Part shown: in pieces, positions 37,892-48,583 of the stretch
How the letters are laid out: each line of letters starts with the position of its first letter
How positions within the stretch are numbered: the stretch's first letter is position 1
Assembly: GCA_050084985.1 (NCBI GenBank)
Contig: JBITNC010000002.1
Location: forward strand, 23,312,001 to 23,376,000
DNA length: 64,000 nucleotides
Source: Nageia nagi
Taxonomy: Eukaryota; Pinophyta
Direction of reading: 5' to 3'
Program-made: the position numbers and the translations under genes
Notes under the pieces: model-generated
The model's database searches: none
Told to the model about the DNA's origin: nothing
The model's input: the letters and a program-made list of their open reading frames with translations, nothing else

Positions 37892-40800
37892 TTACTCCTT
37901 AAGACCAATCCAAGTTGAGCAAGAGCCCAACTTCTCCTTTGTAACAACTTTAGTGAACATGTCCCCAGGATTTTGAGATGTGTGAATCTTCCCCAAACTG
38001 ACTGAACCATCCTCCAACGTTGTCCTGATGAAGTGGTACCTCAATTTGATATGCTTGGTTCTTGAATGGTAGGCTGAGTTCTTTGCAAGATGAATAGCAC
38101 TCTAGCTATCACTCCATAGCTTTGCATCCTCCTGCACCTTTCCCAGTTTCTCCATCAATCTCTTCAACCAAATCAATTCTTTACTTGCCTCCGTGATCGC
38201 AACATACTCTGCCTCAGTAGTGGAGAGAGCCACAACCTGTTGGAGCTTTGAAATCCAACTCACTGCTGTACCTCCAATGGTAAACACATATCCTGTAGTG
38301 CTTCTCCCACCATCTATATCACCTACCATGTCAGAATCAACATAACCTTGCAAACAAGAGTTAGATCCACCAAAACATAAAGAGTAATGACAAGTACTCC
38401 TTAAATACCTAAGGATCCATTTAACTGCTTCCCAATACCCTTTTCCTGGATTATTCATGAATCTACTAACCACTCCCACTGCTTATGCTATATCTGGTCT
38501 AGTGCACACCATTGCATACATTAAACTCCCAACCACCGAAGCATAGGGAACTTTAGTCATGTACTCCTTTTCCTTATCTGTCTTAGGACTTAAATGTTTG
38601 GTGAGTTTAAAATGCTTTGCCAATGGTGTAGTTACAGATTTTGCATTATTCATATTGAACCTTTTAAGAACCTTATCAATATAATCTTCTTGACTTAGTC
38701 TAAGCAAGTGGTTTTGTTTATCTCTTGTTATTTTCATTCCAAGTATTTGTTTAGCTTCACCCAAATCCTTCATTTCAAAAGTATTAGCCAACTTTTCCTT
38801 AAGATCAACAATATCTTGCATACTAGATCCTGCTACCAACATATCATCCACATATAAAAGCAAGATTACATAGTTTCCATTTGTTGTCTTCTTTACATAC
38901 ACACAATGATCAGATTGACATCTTACAAATTTATTTATTATCATGAAAGTGTCAAACTTATGATACCATTGCCTAGGTGCTTGCTTCAAACCGTACAAGC
39001 TCTTTTCCAATTTACATACATACCCTTCTTTACCTTTGACCTCAAAACCTTCAGGTTGATGCATATAAATATCCTCCTCCAAATCCCCATGAAGGAAAGC
39101 TATCTTTACATCCAATTGTTCAAGAAACAAGTTTTCAGTAGCAACAAGACTCAATATTGCTCTAATCGAGGTCATTTTAACAACTGGAGAAAAGATCTCA
39201 TTATAATCTATACCTTTTTTCTGTTCAAAACCTTTTACCACAAGTCTTGCCTTGTACCTTTGTCACCCATCTACCTCTTCCTTTATCTTGTACACCCATT
39301 TGTTAGTAAGTGCCTTCTTACCCTCTGGAAGCTCAACCAAACTCCAAGTTTGATTCTTAAGTAAGGAGTCCATCTCCTCCTTCATAGCATGCTCCCACTT
39401 AATCTGTGTATCACCCTGCATAGCTTCATCAAAACATTCAAGTTCACCACCATCAGTATAAAGAATATGATAAAGAGCAGGAGAGTATCGTTGAGGAGGA
39501 TTTCTAGTCCTTGAGGACCTTCTAAGTGACAAAGTTTGAGGTGTTTGTGGTGGAGGTGCTTGAACATTATTATTATCAGGACCCTTATATTGATCAACAT
39601 CTTCTAGAGATACAAACTTGGGTTCCTCAACATTTTGCAATCTATCTTTATACATGCTTTTCTCATTGAATACAACATCTCTACTTCTAATAATTTTATG
39701 GTTATCAACATCCCATAACCTATATCCCAAATCATTAACACCATATCCAACAAAATAGCATTTTTGTGATTTTGCATCAAGTTTCTTTCTATCCTCTTTA
39801 TCAACATGTGCAAAAGCCTCACAACCAAAGACTCTCAAGAATGAGTAATTCACCTTTTTACCTGTCCACATCTCCTCTGGAATGCCTCCATCTAAAGCCA
39901 TAGATGGACCCCTGTTAATCACGTAAACAGCAGTGTCAATAGCATCAGCCCAAAGATTCAAAGGAAACCCAGCATGTATCCTCATACTTCTAGCCCTTTG
40001 TAAGATAGTCCTATTCATTCTTTCTGCAACCCCATTTTCCTGTGGAGTTCTAGGGACCACCTTAATCCTTCTAATGCCATTGTGTGAACAAAATGAATCA
40101 AACTCATTATTGCAAAATTCCCCACCATTATCGGACTTAAGACATTTCAACTTAGAATTAGTTTCATTCTCAACCAATGCCTTCCACCTCTTAAATGTTT
40201 CAAACACATCAGATTTCTTTTTAATACAGTATACCCATGTCTTTCTAGTATAATCATCAATAAAAGTGACAAAATAAGATGAGCCTCCAAGTGGCAAACC
40301 TGTGCAGGACCCCACACATCTGTATGAACAAGCTCTAATTTGTGACTCTTCTTTTCATTGCCAACTTTAAGAAAATTAACCCTTTTTTGTTTTCCATACA
40401 CACAATCTTCACAAAATCCTAAATCAACTTCTTTTAGATTAGGGATTGAACCATTAGAGTGTAACATTTTCATACCTTTTTCACTCATATGTCCAAGTCT
40501 ATTATGCCATAGTGATGTATCATTGCCTATTGAAACAAGATTCAATGAATAATCAAAGACATTTGTGAGCAAATAAAGAGACCCCACCAAATTTCCCTTT
40601 GCAAATACCATTGAACCTTTAGTTACTTTCCAACTAGCATCCCTGAATGTCATCACATAGCCCTCCTTATCCAATTTACTTGTTGATATAAGATTTCTTT
40701 TAAGATCCGGAATGTGTCTAGCTTCATTAAGAGTCCATTGTGTTCCATTAGGTAATTTCATTGTTATATTGCCAATACCAACAATCTTGCATGGTTGTTC

Positions 40801-41769
40801 ATTACCTAATAATACTTGACCAAAGTCACCATGTGTGTAATTTGAAAAATAGTTCTTATGTGGAGTAGCATGATATGAAGCACCCGAATCAAGAACCCAA
40901 TAATCATCATTCTTTTCATTAGACATGATTAAAGCATATTGAATTAATTCACCAACAATATTTGCCTCTTGGTTACTTGTGCTTTCATTATTATAATTAC
41001 TACTTTCACTTTCTTTTCCTTTTCTATTCCAACAATCCCTTTTAATGTGACCCTTTTTACCACAATGCCAACATTCCAATTTAGTTTTACCTTTTGATTT
41101 TGACCTTCCTTGCAATTTGCTTCTTGACTTGCTTCTCCTTCTTTCCTTTGATCTTCCTCTTGCCTCTACTGTGAGAGCAGCATTGGAGCATTCTCCCGTG
41201 GACTTTCTCCTCATGTCCTCACTAAGAATTGTTCCAACAACTTCATCAAAGACCAATTTTGCATTAGAAGAAGAATTACTAACAGCCATAACAAAGCTAT
41301 TCCAACTATCTGGAAGTGAACATAGAATTAACAAAGCTCTTACTTCATCTTCAAATTCTATTTTTACTGAAGTTAATTGATTTGTGACTGTGTTAAATTC
41401 ATTAACATGGTCTTGAACTGAACTACCTTCATTCATCTTCATGTTAAATAATTTCTTCATTAAGTATACTTTGTTTGAGGCGGATGGTTTTTCATACATT
41501 TTAGTAAGTTTATCCATTACACCTTTAGTGGTTGTTTCATTGGAAATATTGAAAGCTACACTAGAACTTAAACAAAGTCTTACAGCTCCCAAAGCCTTTC
41601 TATCCAACAAGTTCCATTCTTCATCACTCATAGAAGTGGGTTTTTTACTCTTATCTTCTAGAGGTTGATAGAGATCCTTTTGGTAGAGGTAGTCTTCCAT
41701 TTGCATTTTCCAAAACTGAAAACCTTTCCCATTAAATCTTTCCACCTTCAGCCTCCCTTCTTCTGCCAT
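37892..41769 (-). pseudogene. Copia D gag-pol, near-complete but broken
   Basis: Start chosen at ATG 41769 (MAEEGRLKVERFNGKGFQFW); an in-frame ATG further upstream at 41814 is less like the family. In order: UBN2-type gag; zinc knuckle CWHCGKKGHIKRDC; protease WVLDSGASYHAT; pre-integrase LWHNRLGHMSEKGMKML with CEDC; integrase core (FVTFIDDYTRK, LKSDNGGEFCN, TPQENGVAERMNRT); RT with NKWVYKIKEEVDG, VKGFEQKKGIDYNEIFSPVV, QLDVKIAFLHGDLEEDIYMH and catalytic LLLYVDDMLVAG; RNase H with YVDSDMVGD, TEAEYVAI and LWSDS; end WIGLKE and stop at 37892. Breaks: a one-base frameshift near 40300 after VWGPAQV, and in-frame stops near 39262, 38482 and 38101. All catalytic residues seen are intact, so it died recently. 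Confidence 0.93.
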
Positions 41770-41833
41770 AGTGCTCTTCCTGGTTTCCAATCTACACACA
41801 AGATTCACCAACAAAATCCCAACACAACAACAA

Positions 41834-41845
41834 GCTCTGATACCA
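41834..41845 (-). other. Primer-binding site of Copia D
   Basis: TGGTATCAGAGC on the minus strand, two bases after the 5' LTR end, complementary to the 3' end of initiator tRNA-Met. Confidence 0.92.
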
Positions 41846-41847
41846 CT

Positions 41848-42391
41848 TGTTAGGATTAAATAAGTTTATATAAGCAAGAGCATCAATAATTCTCTTACTC
41901 CTTAGCAAAAGAAACAACATTCAAAGCATACTATTGAAATCAAATAACCATGAACATCAATCACACAAAGAGAGACACAAGAGATAACGTGGTTCACCCA
42001 ATGTAGGCTACATCCACCAAGAAGCTTTCAACCCTTTTGCATATCATTCTTCAAAGTCCTCCAAGCAACAAACCAGTAGCATAACCTTGCTACAATCTTC
42101 ACTTTGGAGTTACAACAAAACCTCACTACAATCTCTCTCTCAACAATCACAATCAACTTCACAATTGCTATCAAAACTACAATACTGCATGCCTCAACTC
42201 AAGCCTCTTATTTATAGGTACAAACTAACCCAACTTAAACCCAAGTTGGATCAAGAAGGTCGTTAGGTAACCCCCAACCCTTCTATAACTGATAACCAGG
42301 TGTCATGGCTTCTTGGCAACTAAAATTTGGTGTTAAACAGAAAGAAACTGCTTTCTATTTTCTAGCCAGTTGTAGTCTCCATTTTCTAACA
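41848..42391 (-). repeat. 5' LTR of Copia D
   Basis: 544 bp, same ends as the 3' LTR. Aligned by eye to 37288-37831 it shows about 14 substitutions and no indel. Confidence 0.95.
42209..42216 (-). promoter_or_regulatory. TATA box in the 5' LTR of Copia D
   Basis: TATAAATA on the minus strand, about 180 bp from the LTR start. It is conserved in both LTRs and is the likely core promoter for the element RNA. Confidence 0.6.
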
Positions 42392-42396
42392 GAAGG

Positions 42397-42798
42397 CACA
42401 AATTTTCTAAATGTGATGAAGAAAATATTCCACTATCTCTCCGCTCTTCAATTGAAGATTGTGTAACTAGCCTTGTAAATGTAGAATTTGATTTCAATTC
42501 TTAGACTCTTAAACTTGTTGCAATTTGTTCCATGCATCACTTGATTTTGTGCAATCACGAATATGGGGTTTGACATCATATAATATGCCAAGTAGAATAA
42601 TCATTAACACTTTAGTGTTGTGATGATCAAATTTTGTTTAGTCTTCACCATCTATCATCGATCAAATTTTAGTGCCATTAACGATTTCCCATAATTTCTC
42701 AAAGCAAATATTAGCTTGAATCTTAGTCTTCAAACATAATTATCTCCCTTCAATTCTTAGGAATTAGGGAGTAAGATCTTCGATGTATATTGAGCCAT
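42397..42798 (-). pseudogene. Copia C: start of gag
   Basis: ATG at 42798 opens MAQYTSKILLPNS (stop), then ELKGDNYV, a pattern seen at the N-terminus of Copia gag. Later pieces read ALRNYGKSLM and VMHGTNCNKF with many stops. It continues at 37282 beyond Copia D. Confidence 0.65.
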
Positions 42799-43118
42799 TT
42801 TTCTTTGCAAAAAAATTTTAAACTTTTGTAGTTTACCTTTAAGATTGAGTTTATCTCCAAAGGTATTAATCGCCTCTTTTGAAAAAAAATATGATATCTT
42901 AAAATTATAAAAAGTACTTAAAAATGTAAATATGCACATATCAAAAACATAAAAATAAGTTGAAGATTTGAACTAGAGACCACTTCTTTTCAAAATAAAT
43001 GTTTTTGCCAATACATCGAGAGGTTCACTTTGCTTTAGTAACAAAGGTGGATATTTTTGAGTGATAGTTTCTTTTAAGAACTTTATTTCTCCTTCAATAT
43101 TTAATGAATTCCATATTT
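42799..43118 (-). other. Copia C leader, inner part
   Basis: Non-coding AT-rich stretch between C gag and the E insertion. No feature recognised. The outer part of the leader is 55785-56395. Confidence 0.5.
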
Positions 43119-43123
43119 ATGGG

Positions 43124-44079
43124 AAAAATTTGAATATATTAAAAAAAATAATGTATAGCCAAAATACAATAAGGTTGATCAAAGGCAGAATAAATAGTGA
43201 GAAAAAAAAGGAGACCAAAATATATTTGTATTGCAGAGAAGTGAAAAATATTACATTGATCTCTTGGAGCTAAATAACAAAACATATAACTCTTGTTCTA
43301 CACATCTTCTCATCATCTTTTTTATGCATAGGCTATCTATATTTATACTAAGATAAAATATCATATGTACACAACTTGGTCAAAATAAAATTAAATGTAG
43401 CACGACTCTATGCATACATCCTGTTGTCCTTTCTATAGAGAGTAGAGGATGACCATGCCCTTTCTATATGCATGACATCTAAAATACGTTAAATGCTTTT
43501 AGAAGGTAGATCAACCATTTTTGTACAAAAAATTAATGTCAATGTTTAGAAATTAATGTCAATTATTGAGCATTTAATTCCAAGGTAGAAATCCCTTAGA
43601 ATTAATTTTTTGGAGTGTTAATTTGAGTTCTAGAGAAAGAGGGACATAGTTAGATAAGAAGACCCAAGGTATGAGGCTTAAAATGATGACATAATTTACC
43701 AAAAACAACAAGTGTTATCAATAACTAAAGCTTGAAAGGTACTAAGTTTCGAGTGTAACAAGTCTCAAAGTGAAGGAGATAGTGCCTGAAGAAGGAAGTC
43801 CCAGACATAGAAGTAATAGAGCCTAAAGAATAATTCCTAATGCAATGCTTAGAGGGGAGATAGAGCCCAACACTCAAAATGATAGTAATTACTAGAGTAG
43901 AAATAAAGATAAAGCCCAAAAGGAGATAGCTCCTAGAGGTTGGAGATAGTAGAACTCAGAATAGAGGAAAGGAAATAAAGAAGTCCCAAAGAAGATGATG
44001 CTTGGGAAGACCTTTGAATAAGATAGATCCTAGAGCAAATAGATAGAGCCTAGAGTCTAGAGATTAATGTTTTCAATTA
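43124..44079 (-). repeat. 3' LTR of Copia E
   Basis: About 956 bp, matching 54839-55779 throughout. The half nearest the PPT is rich in degenerate copies of GATAGAGCC (plus strand), for example around 43800-44060. This half does not code. Confidence 0.85.
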
Positions 44080-44095
44080 CCCCCTTAATCTCCAT
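44080..44095 (-). other. Polypurine tract of Copia E
   Basis: ATGGAGATTAAGGGGG on the minus strand directly before the LTR. Confidence 0.75.
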
Positions 44096-44879
44096 GATAG
44101 AAGGAGATCATTTTCTTTGTTGGCCAAAAAATACAAATAGAAAGGAAGAGAAAAGTAAAAGACATATGCAATATATACAAAGTCCAACCAATGCCTTGTT
44201 ATGGTCAAGGTTGGCCAGTAATCATCCCTTGAATGTCTAAGGTCTAGACTCCAACTTGGCTCTAAAGATATAAAAAATGATCCCTAGGAAATGGCTTTGT
44301 AAAGATGTCTACAATTTGAGCATCAATAGGATAGTGGTGAAATTGGATAAAGCCATCTTCAACCAGATCTCTCATAAAGTGATGATGTATATCAATATGC
44401 CTTATCCTACTATGAAATATGGAGTTCTTGATCATGGAAATTATTCTAATATTATTACAGTGCACTAAAATGGGGAGCTCAATATCCATGCACAAATCTT
44501 CACACATATGGGCAATCCAAATGGCTTGTGTATAAGTAGCAAAGGTAGCAATATACTCAACTTTTGCTGATGAAAGTGCAATAGTGGATTGCTTCTTACT
44601 AATCCATGAGATAAAAGATTCTTTAAAGAAGAATAAATACCTTTATGTGCTCTTTTAGTCATCAAGACATCCAACCCAATTAGCATTTATACAGGCTTGT
44701 AAAATTTCTTGGTCTAAGGATTTATACCAGAGCCCATATTGACATGTACCACTCACATAGCTCAGGATCCATTTGGATGTAATCCAATGCATTTGATGTG
44801 CTAAGTGAATGAATTGCACTATTCTACTAACAACAAATATGATGTCTAATATGGTAGCAGTGAGATACATAAGGCTACC
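44096..44879 (-). pseudogene. Copia E: RNase H
   Basis: Pieces in different frames: 44655-44870 (MYLTATILDIIFVVSRIVQF and ILSYVSGTCQYGLWY), 44465-44686, and 44262-44507 (LPILVHCNNIRIISMIKNSI, RIRHIDIHHHFMRDLVEDGF, AQIVDIFTKPFPRDHF). The last is the well-known Copia C-terminus with D/N-N, H-I-D and D-I-F-T-K. Frameshifts make it inactive. Confidence 0.82.
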
Positions 44880-45193
44880 TATTAAGGATCATTACATAGT
44901 GGCATCAACATGTGGAGAGGAGTCCTCCTTCAATAGCTTGGCTCTAATAATAGTTGGTGTATCAATAGGACTACAATTTTGCATATTAAAGTAGACCAAT
45001 AGATTTTTCACATATTTGTATTGAGTGATCAAAATTCCATTAGAGGATTGCTTAACTTGTATGCCAAGAAAATAATTCATCTCTCCAAGATCACTCATCT
45101 CAAATTCACTGATCATATCATTCTTAAATTGATTTATCATAGCATCAAAGGTGCTAGTAAAAATAATATCATCATTATACAAGCACAAAATAA
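44880..45193 (-). pseudogene. Copia E: catalytic and C-terminal part of RT
   Basis: 44892-45188 reads CLYNDDIIFTSTFDAMINQF, MSDLGEMNYFLGIQVKQSSN, GILITQYKYVKNLLVYFNMQ and SPIDTPT. The catalytic YVDD is YNDD here. The upstream half of RT continues at 51703, across chromovirus F. Confidence 0.85.
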
Positions 45194-45198
45194 AGAAG

Positions 45199-45515
45199 TG
45201 TTATGAACCACGTTCCCAAAATAGGATAAAATCACAAGAGAAAGAGCTCAACACCTTGAATAAGAGATAAAATTAGTAATAATAAGCCACTTCAAGGGGG
45301 GAACCTCCTTTACATTACATCAAATACACAACAATAGACAATACAAATGATAATACCTCCTTAGTATATATAGGATTACAAGGGTTGCCACTACAATGAA
45401 AGGACACTAGCCGACATAACAATAATAATGTAAGGGAATAACAATAACCATAGTGGGCTTCTATGGGACACATAATAACAAATATGGGCTACATGAGTAG
45501 TATAGGGACCTAACA
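45199..45515 (-). repeat. 3' LTR of chromovirus F
   Basis: 317 bp, + strand TGTTATGAACC ... GGGACCTAACA. A TATATA word at about 45365 may be the promoter. PPT follows at 45516-45530. Confidence 0.92.
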
Positions 45516-45530
45516 TGCCCCTCTCCTTCC
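45516..45530 (-). other. Polypurine tract of chromovirus F
   Basis: GGAAGGAGAGGGGCA on the minus strand directly before TGTTAGG. Confidence 0.85.
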
Positions 45531-45539
45531 AAAAAAAAT

Positions 45540-45739
45540 GTTGTCCTTAATGTTTAAGTAGTTCTTGATGCTTCTGTAGAAAATTCTCATCTTCCGATGT
45601 GGAATCTTTAGCAGGTAGGTTCTTCCACTTAATGAGATACTCTGAAATTGATCAATTTCTTAGCTTATGGATTCTTGATTTAGTGATTACTTCTGGCTCT
45701 AATATAATTTTCCCTTCCTCATTGAGTTCTGGAAGTGTA
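45540..45739 (-). pseudogene. Chromovirus F: chromodomain
   Basis: At the end of integrase the frame gives ILEPEVITKSRIHKLRN, a stop, then ISEYLIKWKNLPAKDSTSED. This is the chromodomain of plant chromoviruses: the EP-x-x-I-x-x-x-R-I-x-K-LR strand followed by the E-Y-L-x-K-W-K-x-L core; the usual W-E after T is lost. In such elements it is thought to steer integration to heterochromatin. One stop breaks it. Confidence 0.82.
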
Positions 45740-46989
45740 GTTTGAACTAGGATCTTATCACCAATAACCTTCTTTAAGAATGAAACATGCAAAACTGGGT
45801 GTACTCATGAAGAAGCTAAAAGCTCTAATTTGTATGCCATACTACCAATCTTTTGCAACACCTTATAAGGCCCATAGTACTTGGGAGATAGTTTGTTATC
45901 CTTCTTAGATTGCTTGAGGGACATCTATTTGTATGGTTGTAGCTGTAAAAACACCCAGTCACCCACTTCAAAACTTCTTTCACTATGATGTGATCTGCTT
46001 GTTGTTTCATTTGATTCTATGCCAAGGTTAGGTTATCCTTTAAGAGTTGGAGAACTTGTTGTTGATGCTCGATGTGATCTTCCATTGTTTGAATGCTTGA
46101 TTTGTCTCTTAGATATGATGTGATGGATGGTGGATGATATCCATAAAGCACCATAAATGGGGTAATTTTTGCTATGGTATGGAAGGAAGTGTTATACCAC
46201 CATTCTGCCAAAGATAACCACTTGACCCATTGTGTTTATTTATCAGATACAAAGTAATGAAGATATCCTTCCAAACATTTGTTCACTATATCAATTTGCC
46301 CATCAGATTGAGGATGATAAGATGAGCTATGAGCTAATTGAGTACTAAGATAAGAAAATAATTCTATCCAAAAATTCCCAATGAAAATGGGATCTCTATC
46401 ACTTACAATAATCTTTGGGTTTCCATGTAATTTTTGAACTATCTCCATGAATGCAGTAGCGACTGTACTAGCTTTGAAGGGATGGGATAGTGCACAAAAG
46501 TGTGCATACTTGGTAAGTATATCAACAACCACCATGATGACACTCTTTCCTTTAGACTTGGGTATACCTATGATAAAATCCATTGAGACTTCCTCCCAAC
46601 ACTGACTTGGAATGGGTAATGGTTGTAAAAGACCTAGGGTCTTGATTGTCTCAACTTTATTTTGTTGGCAAACCAAACATTCTACCACAAAATTTTGGAT
46701 ATCAAATTTAATTCCATCCCAAAAAATTCCTTCTTGACTTTGTGATAAGTTTTTAAAACTCCTAAGTGCCCTCCTATAGGAGAGGTGTGTAATTCCAAAA
46801 GATCCTTTTGTTTGAGTTGGGAGTTCTTACATAAATATAAGTGATCCTTGTACCATAGAGAGTCATTTTTCCAACTGAATGTATCAGACACACTAGGATC
46901 TTATTTTAGCTTCTGAATGAGTTTCCACACCTCCTCATCATTCCTCCATTCATCTCTTGCTTTAGTTATCCACTCAAGTTGGAGAATTG
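45740..46989 (-). pseudogene. Chromovirus F: integrase
   Basis: 46682-46891: LLELHTSPIGGHLGVLKTYH (H-H of the zinc region). 46236-46688: CLVCQQNKVETIKTLGLLQP (C-C), WEEVSMDFIIGIPKSKGKSV (first Asp), HGNPKIIVSDRDPIF (second Asp) and SSSYHPQSDGQIDIVNKCLE (third acidic residue, E to D or shifted). 46017-46211: WWYNTSFHTIAKITPFMVLY with GYHPP. A stop at about 46681 splits the first two frames. Confidence 0.88.
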
Positions 46990-47506
46990 AAATTGTTCAT
47001 ATCAGTGCCTCAACATCCTCATCCTTTCTTGAGAATGCATTAGCCACAACATTTTGCTTCCCTTTTTTATAAATGATTTCAAAGTCATAACACAACATCT
47101 TTATGACCCATTTTTATTACTCTTCTAAAGATAGTCTTTGTTCTAAGAAGTATTTAAGACTATCATGATCTATTTTGACCTTGAAGTGTTTTCCCATTAG
47201 ATAGGGATGCCATTTCTTCAAGGAATGTAGTATTGCCATCATTTCCTTCTCATAAATAGGTTTGTTTAAATTATTTCCCTTTATTGGATGACTCTCAAAG
47301 GCAATGGGTCTTCCATTTTGCATTAAAATAGCACCAATGCCATTTCCTAAGGCATCACATTCCATAATAAAAGTTTTTGTGAAGTCTGGTGTAGCTAATA
47401 CAGGAGCTTTGCACATTGCTTCTTTAAAATATTCAAAGGCCTTAGTTGCTTCTAGAGTCCAAGAAAATGCATTTTTCTTAAGTAATGTTGTTAGAGGTGA
47501 AGTGAT
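46990..47506 (-). pseudogene. Chromovirus F: RNase H
   Basis: 47117-47416 reads PVLATPDFTKTFIMECDALG, NGIGAILMQNGRPIAF, EKEMMAILHSLKKWHPYLMG and FKVKIDHDSLKYFLEQRLSL. The first Asp (ECDA), the Glu of EKEM and the later D-H-x-S-L-K-Y are in place. Confidence 0.87.
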
Positions 47507-48250
47507 TCACCCATAATTCTTAACAAACTTGCAATAATACCTTATCACCCCCAAAAATCCTCTAAGGTGCCTTAAGGTTGTGGGAAGTCTCCATTCCTTA
47601 ATGGCTTTAATTTTGTTAGGGTCTAGCTTAACACCCTTATGAGACACAATATGACCCAAATATTCTACCTCCTGTACCCCAAAGAAATATTTGTATGGTT
47701 TTGCATACAATTGTTGTGCCTCCAATAGTTTGAGCACCCTATCAACATGTTGAACATGATCTTCCCAAGACTTGCTTTAGATTAGTATATCATTAAAGAA
47801 TACTAACATCAATTTTCTAAGGAAGGGTTTGAAAATAGAATTCATCAAAATTTGAAAAGTGGAAGGTGCATTAGTAAGGCCAAAGGGCATGACCAAGAAT
47901 TCATAATGACCTTCATGAGTTCTGAATGCTATTTTCAGAATGTATTCTATCTTCATTCTAATTTGATGATATCCTAAGCAAAGATCTAGCTTGGTGAAGT
48001 ATTTTGCTCCATGTAATTCATCCAACAATTCATCAATGATAGGAATGGGAAATTTATCTTTAATAGTGAGCTTGTTTAGCTCTCTATAATCTAGACACAT
48101 GCACCATGCTCCCTCCTTCTTAAGCATCATTACTACTGGGGAAGAGAAAGAACTTTGGCTTGGTCGAATTATACCTATTTCTAGCATTTTTGCAACCATA
48201 TGTTCAATTTCACTCTTCTAGGTATATGGATATCTGTAAGGTCTGATGTT
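47507..48250 (-). pseudogene. Chromovirus F: reverse transcriptase, catalytic Asp changed
   Basis: 47777-48199 contains [86 protein letters not shown] and LVFFNDILI. The catalytic motif FFDD is FFND, which would abolish polymerase activity. 47507-47737 holds the thumb: KYFFGVQEVEYLGHIVSHKG and LRHLRGFLGVIRYYCKFVKN. Confidence 0.9.
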
Positions 48251-48583
48251 GGGAGGAACACTTCCTAGAATTAAGTTAATACCATGATCATGATCTCAAT
48301 TAGGGGGGAGACCTTTAGGAGTATCAAATACCTTGGGATACTTATCAATGACTTTCTAGAGATTTGGAGAATTACCTGGCTTAGATGTTTGGACATCTAG
48401 TGAGAATAATTACATAATTACACCACTTCTTTGCTTCCTGAAAAGTTTTGTCATGCCATTAGAGCTGATTATCTTACAATCTTTTGCTTCGATACCCCTT
48501 AATTCAAACTCTTTTCCCTCCTAGGAAAATTTCATGAAAAGTTTTTTAAAATTAAAATCCATTATTCCCAATGATTGTAACCA

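Larger units (their letters stand above)
37288..42391 (-). mobile_element. Copia element D (Tork/Tnt1-like), full length, 5.1 kb
   Basis: LTRs of 544 bp each (37288-37831 and 41848-42391) are flanked by perfect TSDs gaagg (37283-37287 and 42392-42396). A PBS complementary to initiator tRNA-Met lies inside the 5' LTR, and a PPT inside the 3' LTR. The gag-pol order is GAG-PR-INT-RT-RH. The LTRs differ at about 14 of 544 positions, the smallest divergence of the pairs I compared. Three in-frame stops and one frameshift block a full polyprotein. Gag similarity (YLYQKDLYQPLEDKSKKP) points to the Tork/Tnt1 lineage. It sits in the gag of Copia C. Confidence 0.95.

Noticed and set aside
37795-38010. 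71-codon minus-strand frame running from Copia D through the PPT into its LTR
   Set aside because: It is out of phase with pol; the real pol frame ends with WIGLKE and a stop at 37892.
38906-39364. 152-codon plus-strand frame inside Copia D
   Set aside because: It is the antisense shadow of D's RT, with no motif of its own.
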